NCBI GenBank assembly: GCA_017553815.1
Contig: JAFZJT010000259.1
Location: 1-52,915 of the forward strand
DNA: 52,915 nucleotides
DNA from: Clostridia bacterium
GTDB taxonomy: Bacteria > Bacillota_A > Clostridia > Christensenellales > CAG-138
Direction of reading: 5' to 3'
The notes under the pieces are model-generated. The model did no database searches. It saw only the letters and a program-made list of their open reading frames with translations, and had not been told where the DNA came from. Each line of letters opens with the position of its first letter. Within the stretch, counting starts at the first letter, position 1. The position numbers and the translations under genes were made by a program. This document shows, in pieces, positions 7,649-16,540 of this stretch.

Positions 7649-9061
7649 TTATTTCAGCATCTCGAGGATGGCTCCCTTGGGCTTTACGCCAAGTTCGCGC
7701 CTGACCTCCTCGCCGTTTTTGAAAACGATGAGGGTCGGGATGCTCTGCACGCCGTAGCGCACCGCGAGGTCGCGGTCGTCGTCCACGTTGACCTTGCCGA
7801 CGCGATAGCTTCCGTCGGACTCATGCGCGAGCTGTTCGATGGTGGGAGCGAGCATGCGGCAGGGGCCGCACCAGCTTGCCCAGAAATCCACGAGGATGGG
7901 GGTGTCGCCCGCTATCTCCTTATCGAAGTTTTCGCTTGTTAGAACTATCTCCATATTTTCCACCTTCTTTTCGGTTTTTTCGTTAGTATTGCCGTTAAGA
8001 TGGAATTCATGCGGCTTTTCTTCGCCGTTCAGAACGCGAAGGCCGCCGGCCGCGAGCGCTTCCATCTCGAATTCGCCCGCCATGACCTGCATCGGCGCTA
8101 TCCATTCGACGTGCGGACGGATCATATCCATAAGCATCCTGCTGTTTGCAAGGCCGCCCGTGATGACGATTCGATCCACCTTGCCGCAAACGACGCTCGC
8201 AAGGTCGGCTATGCCCTTGGCATGTCCCCTCGCCATAGCCTCGAAAACGAGCTTGGCCTTTTCATCGCCGCGCTCGACCATTCTTTCAACTTCGAGCGCG
8301 TCGCTGGTGCCCATCAGCGCCGCGAGACCCGACTTGCCGCGGATATAGCGGCTCATCTCCTCCTCGGTGTACTTGCCGCTGTAGCAGAGCTTGGCAAGGC
8401 TCATCGCCTGGATCCTGCCGCAGCGCTCGGGCGCGAAGCCCGCGTCGTCGTCGCTGTAGCAATCGATACAGCGGCCCTTATGCACGAGCCAGGTCGAGCA
8501 GCCGCCGCCGATATGGTTCACGATTATCGTGCAGTCCTCAAGCTTTTTGCCGAGCACCTCCTCGGCGCATTTGCGGGCCATTGCACGGCTGTTGAGCACG
8601 TGGCCGCGGCTCGCCTTTTTTATCTCGCTCATGCCCGTTATGCGCGCAACGTCCTCAAGCTCATCGACCGCAACGGGGTCGTAGACCATCGCGGGGATAC
8701 CGAGGGGCTTTGCTATCGCGTCCGCAAGCACGCAGGCGAGGTTTGAGATATGAACGTCCACCTTCGCGGCATAGAAATAATCGATCATCTCTTGATTGAT
8801 GATGAACGCGCCGCTCGGAACGGGCGGAAGCAGACCGCCGCGCGCCATAACGCAGTCGATGGTCGATTTATCGATGCCCTTCCTGTTCAGGGCTTCCTCG
8901 ATATGCGCCATGCGGTAATCGAACTGATCCATCACCCAGGTATACTGCTTAACTTCATCAAGCGGGTGGCGGATGGTCTCGGTCATTATCTGCCTGTCGT
9001 CGTCAAAAACGGCGATCTTGGTCGAGGTCGAGCCCGGGTTTATTACAAGGATTCTTTTCAT
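7649..9061 (-). CDS. buk: Butyrate kinase fused to a C-terminal thioredoxin
   Basis: 470-residue bifunctional protein. Residues 1 to about 355 are an acetokinase-family butyrate kinase (butyryl-phosphate + ADP to butyrate + ATP): ILVINPGSTSTKIAVF at the N-terminus, NHIGGGCSTWLVHKG in the phosphate region and VITGGLANS near the end. Residues 370-470 are a complete thioredoxin with active site FWASWCGPCRM and the cis-proline stretch SIPTLIVF. A linker of about 15 residues joins them with no stop codon. The linker DNA contains AAGGTGG (plus 7960-7966) 5 nt before the thioredoxin ATG (7954), so free thioredoxin could also be made. The start at 9061 lies 1 nt after the ptb stop. Confidence 0.9.
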   Translation of the reverse strand: MKRILVINPGSTSTKIAVFDDDRQIMTETIRHPLDEVKQYTWVMDQFDYRMAHIEEALNRKGIDKSTIDCVMARGGLLPPVPSGAFIINQEMIDYFYAAKVDVHISNLACVLADAIAKPLGIPAMVYDPVAVDELEDVARITGMSEIKKASRGHVLNSRAMARKCAEEVLGKKLEDCTIIVNHIGGGCSTWLVHKGRCIDCYSDDDAGFAPERCGRIQAMSLAKLCYSGKYTEEEMSRYIRGKSGLAALMGTSDALEVERMVERGDEKAKLVFEAMARGHAKGIADLASVVCGKVDRIVITGGLANSRMLMDMIRPHVEWIAPMQVMAGEFEMEALAAGGLRVLNGEEKPHEFHLNGNTNEKTEKKVENMEIVLTSENFDKEIAGDTPILVDFWASWCGPCRMLAPTIEQLAHESDGSYRVGKVNVDDDRDLAVRYGVQSIPTLIVFKNGEEVRRELGVKPKGAILEMLK

Positions 9062-9062
9062 T

Positions 9063-9974
9063 TTATTCACCGACGAAACCCGCGCCCATCGCAAGGCTGT
9101 AATACTTCTCTTCGGCGCTGGAGCCGCGGCTGGTGAGCACTATCGGCACCTTGCAGCCCATGATGAGGCCCGCCATCCTGCCGCCGCAGGTGTAGGTGAG
9201 GCACTTGCCGAGAACGTTTCCGACCACTATCTCGGGAACGAGCAGTATATCGAAATCGCCGCAGCAGGGGCACTCGGTGTAGCCCTTGACCTCGGAGAGC
9301 TCGGGAACCATCGCAAGGTCGTAGCTGATGGGGCCCTCGACGTAGCATTCGCCGAGCTCGCCCTCAAGGCTCATGCGCTTGAGCTCCGCGCCGTCCACGG
9401 TCTCCTGCATCTTGGGATTGACGGTTTCGATCGCGCAGAGCGCCGCCACGTTGGGCTTTTCAACGCCGATCTTATGGAAGAATTCAACGGCGTTTTTGAC
9501 GATGCCCGCCTTCTTCTCAAGGTCGGTATAGGTGCACATACCGCCATCGGTAACGCCGAGGAGCTTATGATAGCCGGGCACCTCGAAGAGCATAACGTGG
9601 CTCATCAGCGAGCCGGTGCGCAGGTCGGCCTCTGGAGCGAGCACGCCCTTCAAGAGATTGCCGGTCATGATCTTACCCTTCATGAGGAAATCCGCCTTGC
9701 CGGCATGGATGAGCTGCGCCGCGCATACGCTCGGGTGCATACCCTCGGGCACCACCTCGATGGGGAAATTCTCGGGGGTCTTGCCGTGCTCTTTAAGCAG
9801 CGCGTGCAGGTCCTCAAGCTTATCGCCCTCAACAACGAGAACGGCGTTCACAAGGTCGCTTGCCGCGATGACCGCTTCGAGCGCGTGGGCATCGTTTGCG
9901 CAAACGAGCGCAACGGTGCTCTTCCTGCCGGATTTAACTTTCGCAACGAGTTCGTCAAAGGTTTTAAGTGCCAT
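9063..9974 (-). CDS. ptb: Phosphate butyryltransferase
   Basis: 303-residue Pta/Ptb-family enzyme converting butyryl-CoA and phosphate to butyryl-phosphate and CoA in the cytosol. The start MALKTFDEL at 9974 is chosen over the longer frame because GGAGGA lies just upstream. Characteristic stretches are DFLMKGKIMTGNLLKGVL, LLGVTDGGMCTY and GKCLTYTCGGRMAGLIMGCK near the C-terminus. With the butyrate kinase 1 nt downstream it forms the substrate-level phosphorylation end of the butyrate pathway. Other acyl-CoA substrates are possible within this family. Confidence 0.93.
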   Translation of the reverse strand: MALKTFDELVAKVKSGRKSTVALVCANDAHALEAVIAASDLVNAVLVVEGDKLEDLHALLKEHGKTPENFPIEVVPEGMHPSVCAAQLIHAGKADFLMKGKIMTGNLLKGVLAPEADLRTGSLMSHVMLFEVPGYHKLLGVTDGGMCTYTDLEKKAGIVKNAVEFFHKIGVEKPNVAALCAIETVNPKMQETVDGAELKRMSLEGELGECYVEGPISYDLAMVPELSEVKGYTECPCCGDFDILLVPEIVVGNVLGKCLTYTCGGRMAGLIMGCKVPIVLTSRGSSAEEKYYSLAMGAGFVGE

Positions 9975-10132
9975 GATTTTTCCTCCGTTTTTTCGGTCGT
10001 GCCGAATTAGTTTATTGTATTTTTTAAAAGCCTCGGCGCGTTTTGCGCCCATACTTTCTATGATACCATTTTACTATTTTTTCCGCGAAGTATCAAGGGG
10101 TTTTTGATTATATGCATTTAAAGAAAAGCGAA

Positions 10133-10152
10133 AGCGCCGTTTGCGCGGCGCT
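10133..10152 (-). terminator. Terminator of the tldD-pmbA operon
   Basis: AGCGCCG (10133-10139) pairs with CGGCGCT (10146-10152). The minus strand continues TTTCGCTTTTCTTT, a broken T-run. It lies about 30 bp past the stop codon. Confidence 0.6.
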
Positions 10153-10183
10153 CAAGTATCGAAAACATATATATCGGGCGATA

Positions 10184-11521
10184 TCACTTGCCCGAAACGG
10201 TGAGCTTATCGATAACAAGGCTCGGGGAGCCGACCCTGCCCGATTGATACGGCAGGCAGAATCTCAGATCGTTTCCGACCGCGATTATGTTCTGCATCAT
10301 CGTTATGAAATTGCCAGCAACGGTTATCTGATCGACCGAGCGGATAATGCTTCCGCCCTCCACCAAAAGACCGCTTGCTATCAGCGAGAAATCGCCGCTG
10401 ACGGTGTTTACGGCGGAGTGCAGACCGCCGAGCTCGGTTATTATGAGGCCTCTGCCCATAAACGAGATGAGTTCCTTATAGCTCCTCTCGCCCTTTTTGA
10501 TATAGAAATTGCTCGGCATCGTGCCCACGGGCGATTCTGGGCTCACCCTGCCCGCGTTCGAGGTGGAGTCCACTCCGTCCTTACGAGCGGTTTTTAAATT
10601 ATAGAGGTAGCTCTTCAAAACGCCGTTTTCAACGACGCTCGTTTGCACGGAAGGCGTGCCCTCGTCGTCGAAGGCGCATGGATAGGTCGCCTCAAACGGG
10701 TCATCCACTATCGACACCGCCTCGCTCGCGATGGACTTATTCAGCTTGCCCGCAAGCATCGAAAGCCCTTCCTGCACGTTTTCCGCGAAGAACACCTCGC
10801 AGAAGCGCTCCATAAAGTCGGAAGCCGCATCAGCACGAAGGAGCACCCTGTATTCGCCCGAATCCACGGGCTTTGCGTTGAAAAGGATCAGCGCGTTGTC
10901 GACGCATTCCTTAACGAGGTCATCGTAATCGGTTATATCGGGGCCGAACTTAACGCTGTAGCTTGAACGCTCCTCATCGCCCTGACTCACTATCGGAACG
11001 ACGGTCACGTATGAGTATCTGTTTTCCCTGTCGGCGCGAAGTCCCCTCGTGTTGCGAATACGGATTTCGCGCACACCGGAGTTTATCTCACAGCGCGACA
11101 TTCTGCTCACACGGTCGTCGAAGGCCTTGATATCGGCCTCGAGATTTCGCACGATGTTGAGCTTTTCTTCATCGGTCATATCGACCACGGGATTAGGCTT
11201 TTCATTGACCTCGGGATAGGCGCAGAGCCCCTGAAGCGGGTGGATATCGTCATTCTCGATGGCCATGGCGTTGTCCATCGCATGAAGCACGAGGCTTTCC
11301 GCATCCTCAAACACCTCTGTATAGGCATAGCCGTTTCTGCGGTTATACATAACGCGCAGATTGAGGCCGCTTTCGTTGTAAACGCCGTAATTATCCAAAT
11401 TGCCGTCGAGCACGCCGAGCATAACGCGGTTTTCGGCGGCATAGTATATCTCCGCCTCGTCGCAGCCGAATTCCTTCGACGCCTTGAAGCAGGCCTGCAT
11501 GAATTCATCTAAACTCATCAT
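10184..11521 (-). CDS. TldD/PmbA family protein (TldE-like, non-catalytic partner)
   Basis: 445-residue member of the PmbA/TldE family, which forms a heterodimeric protease with TldD. The TldD metal motif HExxxH is absent, as expected for the E subunit. Family features include CEINSGVREIRIRNTRG, the GTPSVQTSVVENGVLKSYLYN segment and GGLHSAVNTVSGDFSLIASG near the end. The start ATG at 11521 overlaps the tldD stop (ATGA), and a GGAGG inside the tldD end serves as ribosome site. The next codon is also ATG. The pair may process modified peptides or degrade unfolded proteins; the substrate is not evident here. Confidence 0.9.
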   Translation of the reverse strand: MMSLDEFMQACFKASKEFGCDEAEIYYAAENRVMLGVLDGNLDNYGVYNESGLNLRVMYNRRNGYAYTEVFEDAESLVLHAMDNAMAIENDDIHPLQGLCAYPEVNEKPNPVVDMTDEEKLNIVRNLEADIKAFDDRVSRMSRCEINSGVREIRIRNTRGLRADRENRYSYVTVVPIVSQGDEERSSYSVKFGPDITDYDDLVKECVDNALILFNAKPVDSGEYRVLLRADAASDFMERFCEVFFAENVQEGLSMLAGKLNKSIASEAVSIVDDPFEATYPCAFDDEGTPSVQTSVVENGVLKSYLYNLKTARKDGVDSTSNAGRVSPESPVGTMPSNFYIKKGERSYKELISFMGRGLIITELGGLHSAVNTVSGDFSLIASGLLVEGGSIIRSVDQITVAGNFITMMQNIIAVGNDLRFCLPYQSGRVGSPSLVIDKLTVSGK

Positions 11522-12909
11522 ATTGAGCCTCCCTTTCCGCCGACGGTGAGCTCGCTTACGCGTATCCTCGGCTGACCCGTGTTCGCGGGGATTATGCCCG
11601 AGCTTGCTCCGCAAAGGCCGGATTCCATCCACATTCTCCTTCCGATTCGGTCTATCCTCATCAACACCTCAGCGCCCTTGCCGATGAGCGTTGCACCGCG
11701 AACCGGGCTTACGATTTTGCCGTTTCTTACCCAATAACCCTCGAGCACGGCGAAATTGAACGAGCCCGAAAGAGGGTTGACCGAGCCGCCGCCCACCCTC
11801 ACGGCATAGAGCCCTTCCGCCATGGAGGAGATCATCTCTTCCTCGTCATCGTTTCCGTCCGCAATGAAGGTGTTGGTCATTCGAGCGGCGGGCGCGAAGG
11901 TGTAGTCCTGCCGCCTTGCGCTTCCGGTTGCGGGAAGATTTAGCTGTCTTGAGCCGATAGTGTCCACAAGATAGGATTTTAAAATCCCGTTTTCAATCAG
12001 CACGTTGCGCTGAGCGGGGTTGCCCTCGTCGTCATAGTTCATGCTTCCCCATTCGCCCGCCATCGTGCCGTCGTCAACGACTGTGACTATACTGCTCGCT
12101 ATCTGCTTGCCGAGCTTATCGCAGAAGACGGAGTTGCCCCTGCCGACGTTGTTTGACTCAAGCGAGTGTCCGCAGGATTCATGCACTATAACGCCGCCAA
12201 AGCCGCCCTCTATAACGACGGGAACGACCTTCGACGGGCATTCGGGCGCGTGGAGCATCGTTACGGCTATCTCGGCGGATTGCCTTCCGACCTCCTCCAT
12301 ATCGACCCGCTCGGAATACGCCTCAAAGCCCATGCCGTAGCCGGGCTTGATGGAGCCTGTCTGCGCTTCGCCGTTTGCGGAAGCAACAGCCTGAAGCGCA
12401 AGGCGCGTTCTGGGTCGGTGGTTCTCCGCATAAACGCCCTCGCTCGTGTAGACCCATGTTCTTCTGTCGCAGTCCATGTAGTTTACGGCAACTTGGGAGA
12501 TCTCGTTTGAATATGCCTTTGCCGCATCGGTGCCCCGCTTGAGAAGCTCGATTCGCTTTTGATTGTTTATCTCTGAAAAAGGAAGCTTGGCGCAGGAGCG
12601 ACCTATTCTGTCGATCGAAACGGCCTTCGTTTCGAATTCGCGCGTTCCTTTAATGGCGGCGGCCGCGGCTCTTGCCGCCGAAAGCAGGGAAGTTTCATCG
12701 ACGCCGGTGCAATACGCATAAGCGCTCCTCGTGCCTTTAAGCACGCGAACGCCCGCGCCTACCTTGCGTTGGTAGCTCGCATTATTCACCTTTCCGTCCG
12801 TCATGGACAGGGTGTTTTGCTCCGTGTCCTCAAGATACAGCTCCGAAAAATCGCCGCCGGTTCTCAGCGCCTCATACAGGACCGCAGAAACTATGCTTTC
12901 GTTTATCAA
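11518..12909 (-). CDS. tldD: TldD family metalloprotease
   Basis: 463 residues. The zinc motif HESCGHSLE near residue 242 gives HExxxH. The glycine-rich region VIEGGFGGVIVHE precedes it, and GSVNPLSGSFNFAVLEGYWV matches the C-terminal half of the family. The start is a TTG (12909) preceded by TTGGAGGTTAAAC, with no better ATG in frame. It is the first gene of a two-gene operon with the PmbA-like partner, overlapping it by 4 bp. No peptide precursor gene for a RiPP is visible next to it, so a general proteolytic role is more likely than bacteriocin maturation. Confidence 0.93.
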   Translation of the reverse strand: MINESIVSAVLYEALRTGGDFSELYLEDTEQNTLSMTDGKVNNASYQRKVGAGVRVLKGTRSAYAYCTGVDETSLLSAARAAAAAIKGTREFETKAVSIDRIGRSCAKLPFSEINNQKRIELLKRGTDAAKAYSNEISQVAVNYMDCDRRTWVYTSEGVYAENHRPRTRLALQAVASANGEAQTGSIKPGYGMGFEAYSERVDMEEVGRQSAEIAVTMLHAPECPSKVVPVVIEGGFGGVIVHESCGHSLESNNVGRGNSVFCDKLGKQIASSIVTVVDDGTMAGEWGSMNYDDEGNPAQRNVLIENGILKSYLVDTIGSRQLNLPATGSARRQDYTFAPAARMTNTFIADGNDDEEEMISSMAEGLYAVRVGGGSVNPLSGSFNFAVLEGYWVRNGKIVSPVRGATLIGKGAEVLMRIDRIGRRMWMESGLCGASSGIIPANTGQPRIRVSELTVGGKGGSI

Positions 12910-13051
12910 GTTTAACCTCCAATGCTATAAAGCACTTCTATTATAGCATATTCTTCCCACATTGCAAGATTTTGCATAAAAATTCGTTGTTTTTCGCGGC
13001 AAAATACCTGCGATTCGCTTCGCATTTGCGAATATCAACATGAGTTCATGT

Positions 13052-13099
13052 AATAAAGGCCCTCCCGAGCGTTCGGATAGGCCAAAGCGTTCGGAAGGG
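13052..13099 (-). terminator. Terminator after the glycerate kinase gene
   Basis: CCCTCCCGA (13060-13068) and TCGGAAGGG (13091-13099) form a 9-bp stem with one G-T pair. The minus strand then reads CCTTTATT. It lies about 30 bp past the gene end. Confidence 0.65.
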
Positions 13100-13127
13100 T
13101 CTAAGGTTCAACTTGCCCGTTGTAAGG

Positions 13128-14366
13128 TCATTCTGCTTTAACAAGCGCAACGGCAACGTCGTTTACGTTGGTCCCCGTCGGCCCCGTGAAGATGAGGCCG
13201 CCCGTTTTTTTAAGCGCGTTGTAGGCGTCGTTATCCGCGAGCACCTCGTCGATATTCACTCCGAGGCCGGAAAGCTCCGAGAAGGTATCGCCGTCCGCAT
13301 AGCCTCCCGCCGCGTCGGTCGGACCGTCGGTGCCGTCGCTTCCGACGGAGAACACTGCGGCGTTCTCCATTCCCGCAATGCCTATCGCCGAAGAAAGCGC
13401 TATCTCCTGATTGCGGCCGCCCCTGCCCTTGCCGGTCAGCTTAACGACCGTTTCACCGCCCGCGATAAAGGCGAGCGAAGCGCCGTCCGCGCGATGGGTC
13501 TTGAGGATAGAAGCAAGGAAGCTCCCCGCCTCCCTCGCCTGACAGCAGAGCATATCGGTGAGTATGACGGGCTTATAGCCGAGCCTTTCGCAGGTGCTCG
13601 CGGCGGCCGTGCAAAGCTCGCGCACGCTGCCTTTGATATGGGTTTGAACGTTTGAAAGCGCCTTGGGCGTTTCAATCTCAAGAAGCCGCAACGCCTCAGC
13701 GGAGAGCTTTAAGCCGAATTTTTTAACGATGTTTTTCGCGTCCTCGGCCGTTGCGGAATCCGGGCAGGCGGGTCCCGAGGCAATCATGTCGAGCGGGTCG
13801 CCGAGGATATCCGAAAGGATAATCGCTTCGACGCTTGCGGGCGCGCAACAGAGCGCGAAACGCCCGCCCTTCACGGCGGAGAGCCGCTTTCTTATCGTGT
13901 TTATCTCCACGATATCGGCGCCGCAGGCGAGAAGCCGACCCGTTATATCCTGCAATTCCTCGGCTGGTATCAGGGGCTTTTCAAACAGCGCGCTGCCGCC
14001 GCCCGAGAGCAGGAAGAGAACGGTGTCCTCGGGCTTCAGCTCCTTAACAAGCTCGAGCGCCGCACCCGTGGCACGGAAGGAGTTTTCATCGGGTATCGGA
14101 TGCCCCGCCTCAAAGCAGTCGAAATTCGCGATCTTACCCATTACGTGATCGTATTTGGTTATGACCATGCCCTTTTCTATGCGCTCGCCGAGGAAGTCGG
14201 ACGCGGCTTTAGCCATCTGCCACGCCGCCTTGCCCGCCGCAACGAGCAGCACCCTTCCGGGGAACGCCTTCCCCTCGAGCGCGCGCCGAACCGCCGCATC
14301 GGGCTGAACGGCGGCTATCGCGTCCTTGATTATTTCATCGGCGTGTTGACGCAGGAGTTTATTCAT
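13128..14366 (-). CDS. Glycerate 2-kinase type (DUF4147/MOFRL) family
   Basis: 412-residue cytosolic enzyme expected to phosphorylate glycerate with ATP. The N-terminal domain carries VLLVAAGKAAWQMAKAA and FLLSGGGSALFEKP, with the NTIRKRLSAVKGGRFA segment typical of this fold. The C-terminal MOFRL domain has IAGGETVVKLTGKGRGGRNQE and SVGSDGTDGPTDAAGGY. The start at 14366 has GGGGGA upstream. It stands between two terminators and so is probably its own unit. No tartronate or serine-cycle genes lie beside it, so the pathway context is unknown. Confidence 0.9.
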   Translation of the reverse strand: MNKLLRQHADEIIKDAIAAVQPDAAVRRALEGKAFPGRVLLVAAGKAAWQMAKAASDFLGERIEKGMVITKYDHVMGKIANFDCFEAGHPIPDENSFRATGAALELVKELKPEDTVLFLLSGGGSALFEKPLIPAEELQDITGRLLACGADIVEINTIRKRLSAVKGGRFALCCAPASVEAIILSDILGDPLDMIASGPACPDSATAEDAKNIVKKFGLKLSAEALRLLEIETPKALSNVQTHIKGSVRELCTAAASTCERLGYKPVILTDMLCCQAREAGSFLASILKTHRADGASLAFIAGGETVVKLTGKGRGGRNQEIALSSAIGIAGMENAAVFSVGSDGTDGPTDAAGGYADGDTFSELSGLGVNIDEVLADNDAYNALKKTGGLIFTGPTGTNVNDVAVALVKAE

Positions 14367-14385
14367 TATTGGTCCCCCTATAATA

Positions 14386-14418
14386 ATGGCGCACCGTGCG
14401 GCAAGCGCGGTGCGCCAT
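14386..14418 (-). terminator. Terminator after pepF
   Basis: ATGGCGCACCG (14386-14396) and CGGTGCGCCAT (14408-14418) form a perfect 11-bp stem 11 bp past the pepF stop. The minus strand continues TATTATAG, so the T-run is weak, and read-through into the kinase gene 20 bp downstream is possible. Confidence 0.6.
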
Positions 14419-14429
14419 GAAGCTTGGGT

Positions 14430-16232
14430 TCATTCGGCAAGCGCTTCCATCTCGTCGATAAGGTCGCTGAAGAGCCCGAGCGCGTCCTCGATGGGCTTTG
14501 AAGAAGCCATATCCACGCCCGCTATCTTTAGAAGCGAGATCGGATCGGTGCTGCAGCCGCCGCTGAGGAACTTTTTATAGTCCCGAACGGCGCTCTCGCC
14601 CTCGCGCAGGATGCGGTTTGCGATGGCGACCGCGGCGGAGAAGCCCGTTGCGTACTGGAACACGTAGAAGTTGAGGAAGAAATGCGGCACCCTCGCCCAT
14701 TCTATCTCGATGAGCTTGTCCACGCAAACGTTGTCGCCGTAGTATTTCCTATTGAGCTCGTAGTATTTCTCGTTCATCATTTCGGCGGTCAGCGTTTCGC
14801 CGTTCTCCACGCGCTCGTTCATCCAAAGCTCGAACTCGGCAAACATGGTCTGGCGGTAGACCGTGCTTCTGAACTGGTCGAGGAAATGGTTGATGAGGTA
14901 TGCGCGCTCCTTTTTATCGGTCGTTTTCGCGAGCAGATGCTTGACGAGCAGCACCTCGTTGCAGGTGGAAGCTACCTCGGCAACGAAGATGACGTAATTG
15001 CGGTACGCTATCGGCTGGTGCTTGACCGAAAGATAGCTGTGCAGCGCGTGACCCATCTCGTGCGCGATGGTGAACATGCTGTCGAGCGTGTCCTTCTGGT
15101 TCAGAAGCACGAAGGGATGGGGCTCGCCGCCCGCGGAGTATGCGCCGCTGCGCTTGCCCTCGTTTTCGTAAACGTCTATCCAGCGGTTGTTGAAGCCCTC
15201 CTTCAGTATCTCGATATAGTCCTCACCGAGGGGCGCGAGCGCCTCGATGATTATCTCCTTCGCCTTTTCGTAGGGGATCTCCGCGTCCGCATCGGCGATT
15301 ATCGGCACGTGCAGGTCGTACATGTGGAGCTCCTCCAGCCCGAGCAGCTTCTTGCGCAGGCCCATGTAGCGATGCATACAGTCCATGTTCGCGTTCACGG
15401 TGTTGATAAGATTACGGTAGACCGAAACGGGGACCTCGGTATGCGCGAGCGAGGCTTCGAGATTGCTCGCGTATTTCCTCGCCATCGAATGGAAGGTGAG
15501 TTGCTTCATCTGGGCGTTGAACAGCGAAGCGACGGTGTTTTCAAAGCTCTTATAGGTTCCGAACGTGGACTCAAACGCGGCTTTTCGCACGTTTCTATCC
15601 TCATTTTCAAGGAGGGGCGTGTAGGAGCCCGCAGTGACGCGAAGCTCGTTGCCCTCCGCATCCTTGACGGAGGGGAATTTAAGGTCGGCATTTCTGAAGC
15701 TCGACGCGATTTCCATTGGCGCGCCCGATATCTCCCTTGCGGAAGCGAGCAGTTTTTCCTCGGCCTCGGAGAGCGTGTGCTCCCTCTGGCTCCTCAATTT
15801 TTCAAGATGACGGCGATAGCCTTCGAGCACGTGCTTTTCTTTATAGAAGCCCTCGAGCACCTCGTCCTCGATCGCGTTTATCTCTGGAATATCGAAGCTC
15901 GAAGCGCTTCCAAGCTGAACGTAGAACCTGAAAAGATTGCCCTTCATACCCTGATAAAAGCTGTTTGCGGCGTCCTCATCCGCCTTGCGCATGGCGTACA
16001 TCGCAAGCCTGCTGATCTTTGAATCGACCTCATCCGAAAGAAGCAGATACTCATAGAGCGTTTCGGCGCTCTCCGAAAGCCTGCCGCGATAGGAAGCTAT
16101 CCTCTCGGGCAACGTGCGCACCTCTTCAAAGGCTTCAAAAAAGAGCTCGTCGGATGCGAAGATATCCTCCGTTGCCCAGGTGTATTGTTTTTCGACCTCG
16201 CTCCTTTTGGGAACGATCTTCTGTTTTGCCAT
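14430..16232 (-). CDS. pepF: Oligoendopeptidase F, M3 family
   Basis: 600-residue cytosolic zinc metallopeptidase that cuts oligopeptides of about 7-17 residues in characterised members. The zinc motif HEMGHALHS lies near residue 388, and a downstream glutamate ligand is expected in VAEVASTCNEVLL. The N-terminal helical domain is complete, and FSAAVAIANRIL near the C-terminus fits the family. The start at 16232 has GGAGG 6 nt upstream. It is monocistronic, with a terminator behind it and a probable -10 (TATAAT, plus 16278-16283) in front. Confidence 0.96.
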   Translation of the reverse strand: MAKQKIVPKRSEVEKQYTWATEDIFASDELFFEAFEEVRTLPERIASYRGRLSESAETLYEYLLLSDEVDSKISRLAMYAMRKADEDAANSFYQGMKGNLFRFYVQLGSASSFDIPEINAIEDEVLEGFYKEKHVLEGYRRHLEKLRSQREHTLSEAEEKLLASAREISGAPMEIASSFRNADLKFPSVKDAEGNELRVTAGSYTPLLENEDRNVRKAAFESTFGTYKSFENTVASLFNAQMKQLTFHSMARKYASNLEASLAHTEVPVSVYRNLINTVNANMDCMHRYMGLRKKLLGLEELHMYDLHVPIIADADAEIPYEKAKEIIIEALAPLGEDYIEILKEGFNNRWIDVYENEGKRSGAYSAGGEPHPFVLLNQKDTLDSMFTIAHEMGHALHSYLSVKHQPIAYRNYVIFVAEVASTCNEVLLVKHLLAKTTDKKERAYLINHFLDQFRSTVYRQTMFAEFELWMNERVENGETLTAEMMNEKYYELNRKYYGDNVCVDKLIEIEWARVPHFFLNFYVFQYATGFSAAVAIANRILREGESAVRDYKKFLSGGCSTDPISLLKIAGVDMASSKPIEDALGLFSDLIDEMEALAE

Positions 16233-16540
16233 TTTAGACCTCCATTTGCCGATATAGGATCGGAAAGTTTCAGTTAGATTATATCATAATAAGCTTGAGA
16301 TTAACAGCGGTTTTTGATATATTTGAGCCATTCGGGCAATTTTTAGCAGAGCTTTAAAAAAGCCGCTTCACGACGGAAGCGGCTTAATGCAGATGACAGT
16401 ATTCTGTTATCTTGACTTATGCTCCTCTCAAGCTTTTAGGAATCTAATTGCGTTTAAACGATCAAAGTTACCTGTTCTCAATTCGACTACAAAAAAACGC
16501 AAAACGCCAACACTGCCCGCCGCAGAAAACGGCCGATTAT
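16233..16540. other. Intergenic stretch between pepF and the 300-aa membrane-anchored protein
   Basis: Holds the likely pepF promoter (minus-strand TATAAT at 16278-16283, no convincing -35) and the terminator at 16360-16385. The remaining AT-rich part, about 16400-16540, shows no gene, repeat or RNA that I can recognise. Confidence 0.5.
16353..16385 (-). terminator. Strong intrinsic terminator
   Basis: AAGCCGCTTC (16360-16369) pairs perfectly with GAAGCGGCTT (16376-16385). The minus strand continues with six T (16355-16360). It would end transcription of the gene at 16541-17440, although it lies about 155 bp beyond its stop. Confidence 0.8.

Noticed and set aside
7649..7954. Thioredoxin as a purely separate gene
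   Set aside because: The frame is open from the kinase into the thioredoxin without a stop. An internal start may be used as well, but the fusion is what the sequence encodes.
14682..16022. 446-aa plus-strand open frame opposite pepF
   Set aside because: Antisense shadow: His/Val/Arg-rich composition, no start signals, while pepF on the other strand is complete.
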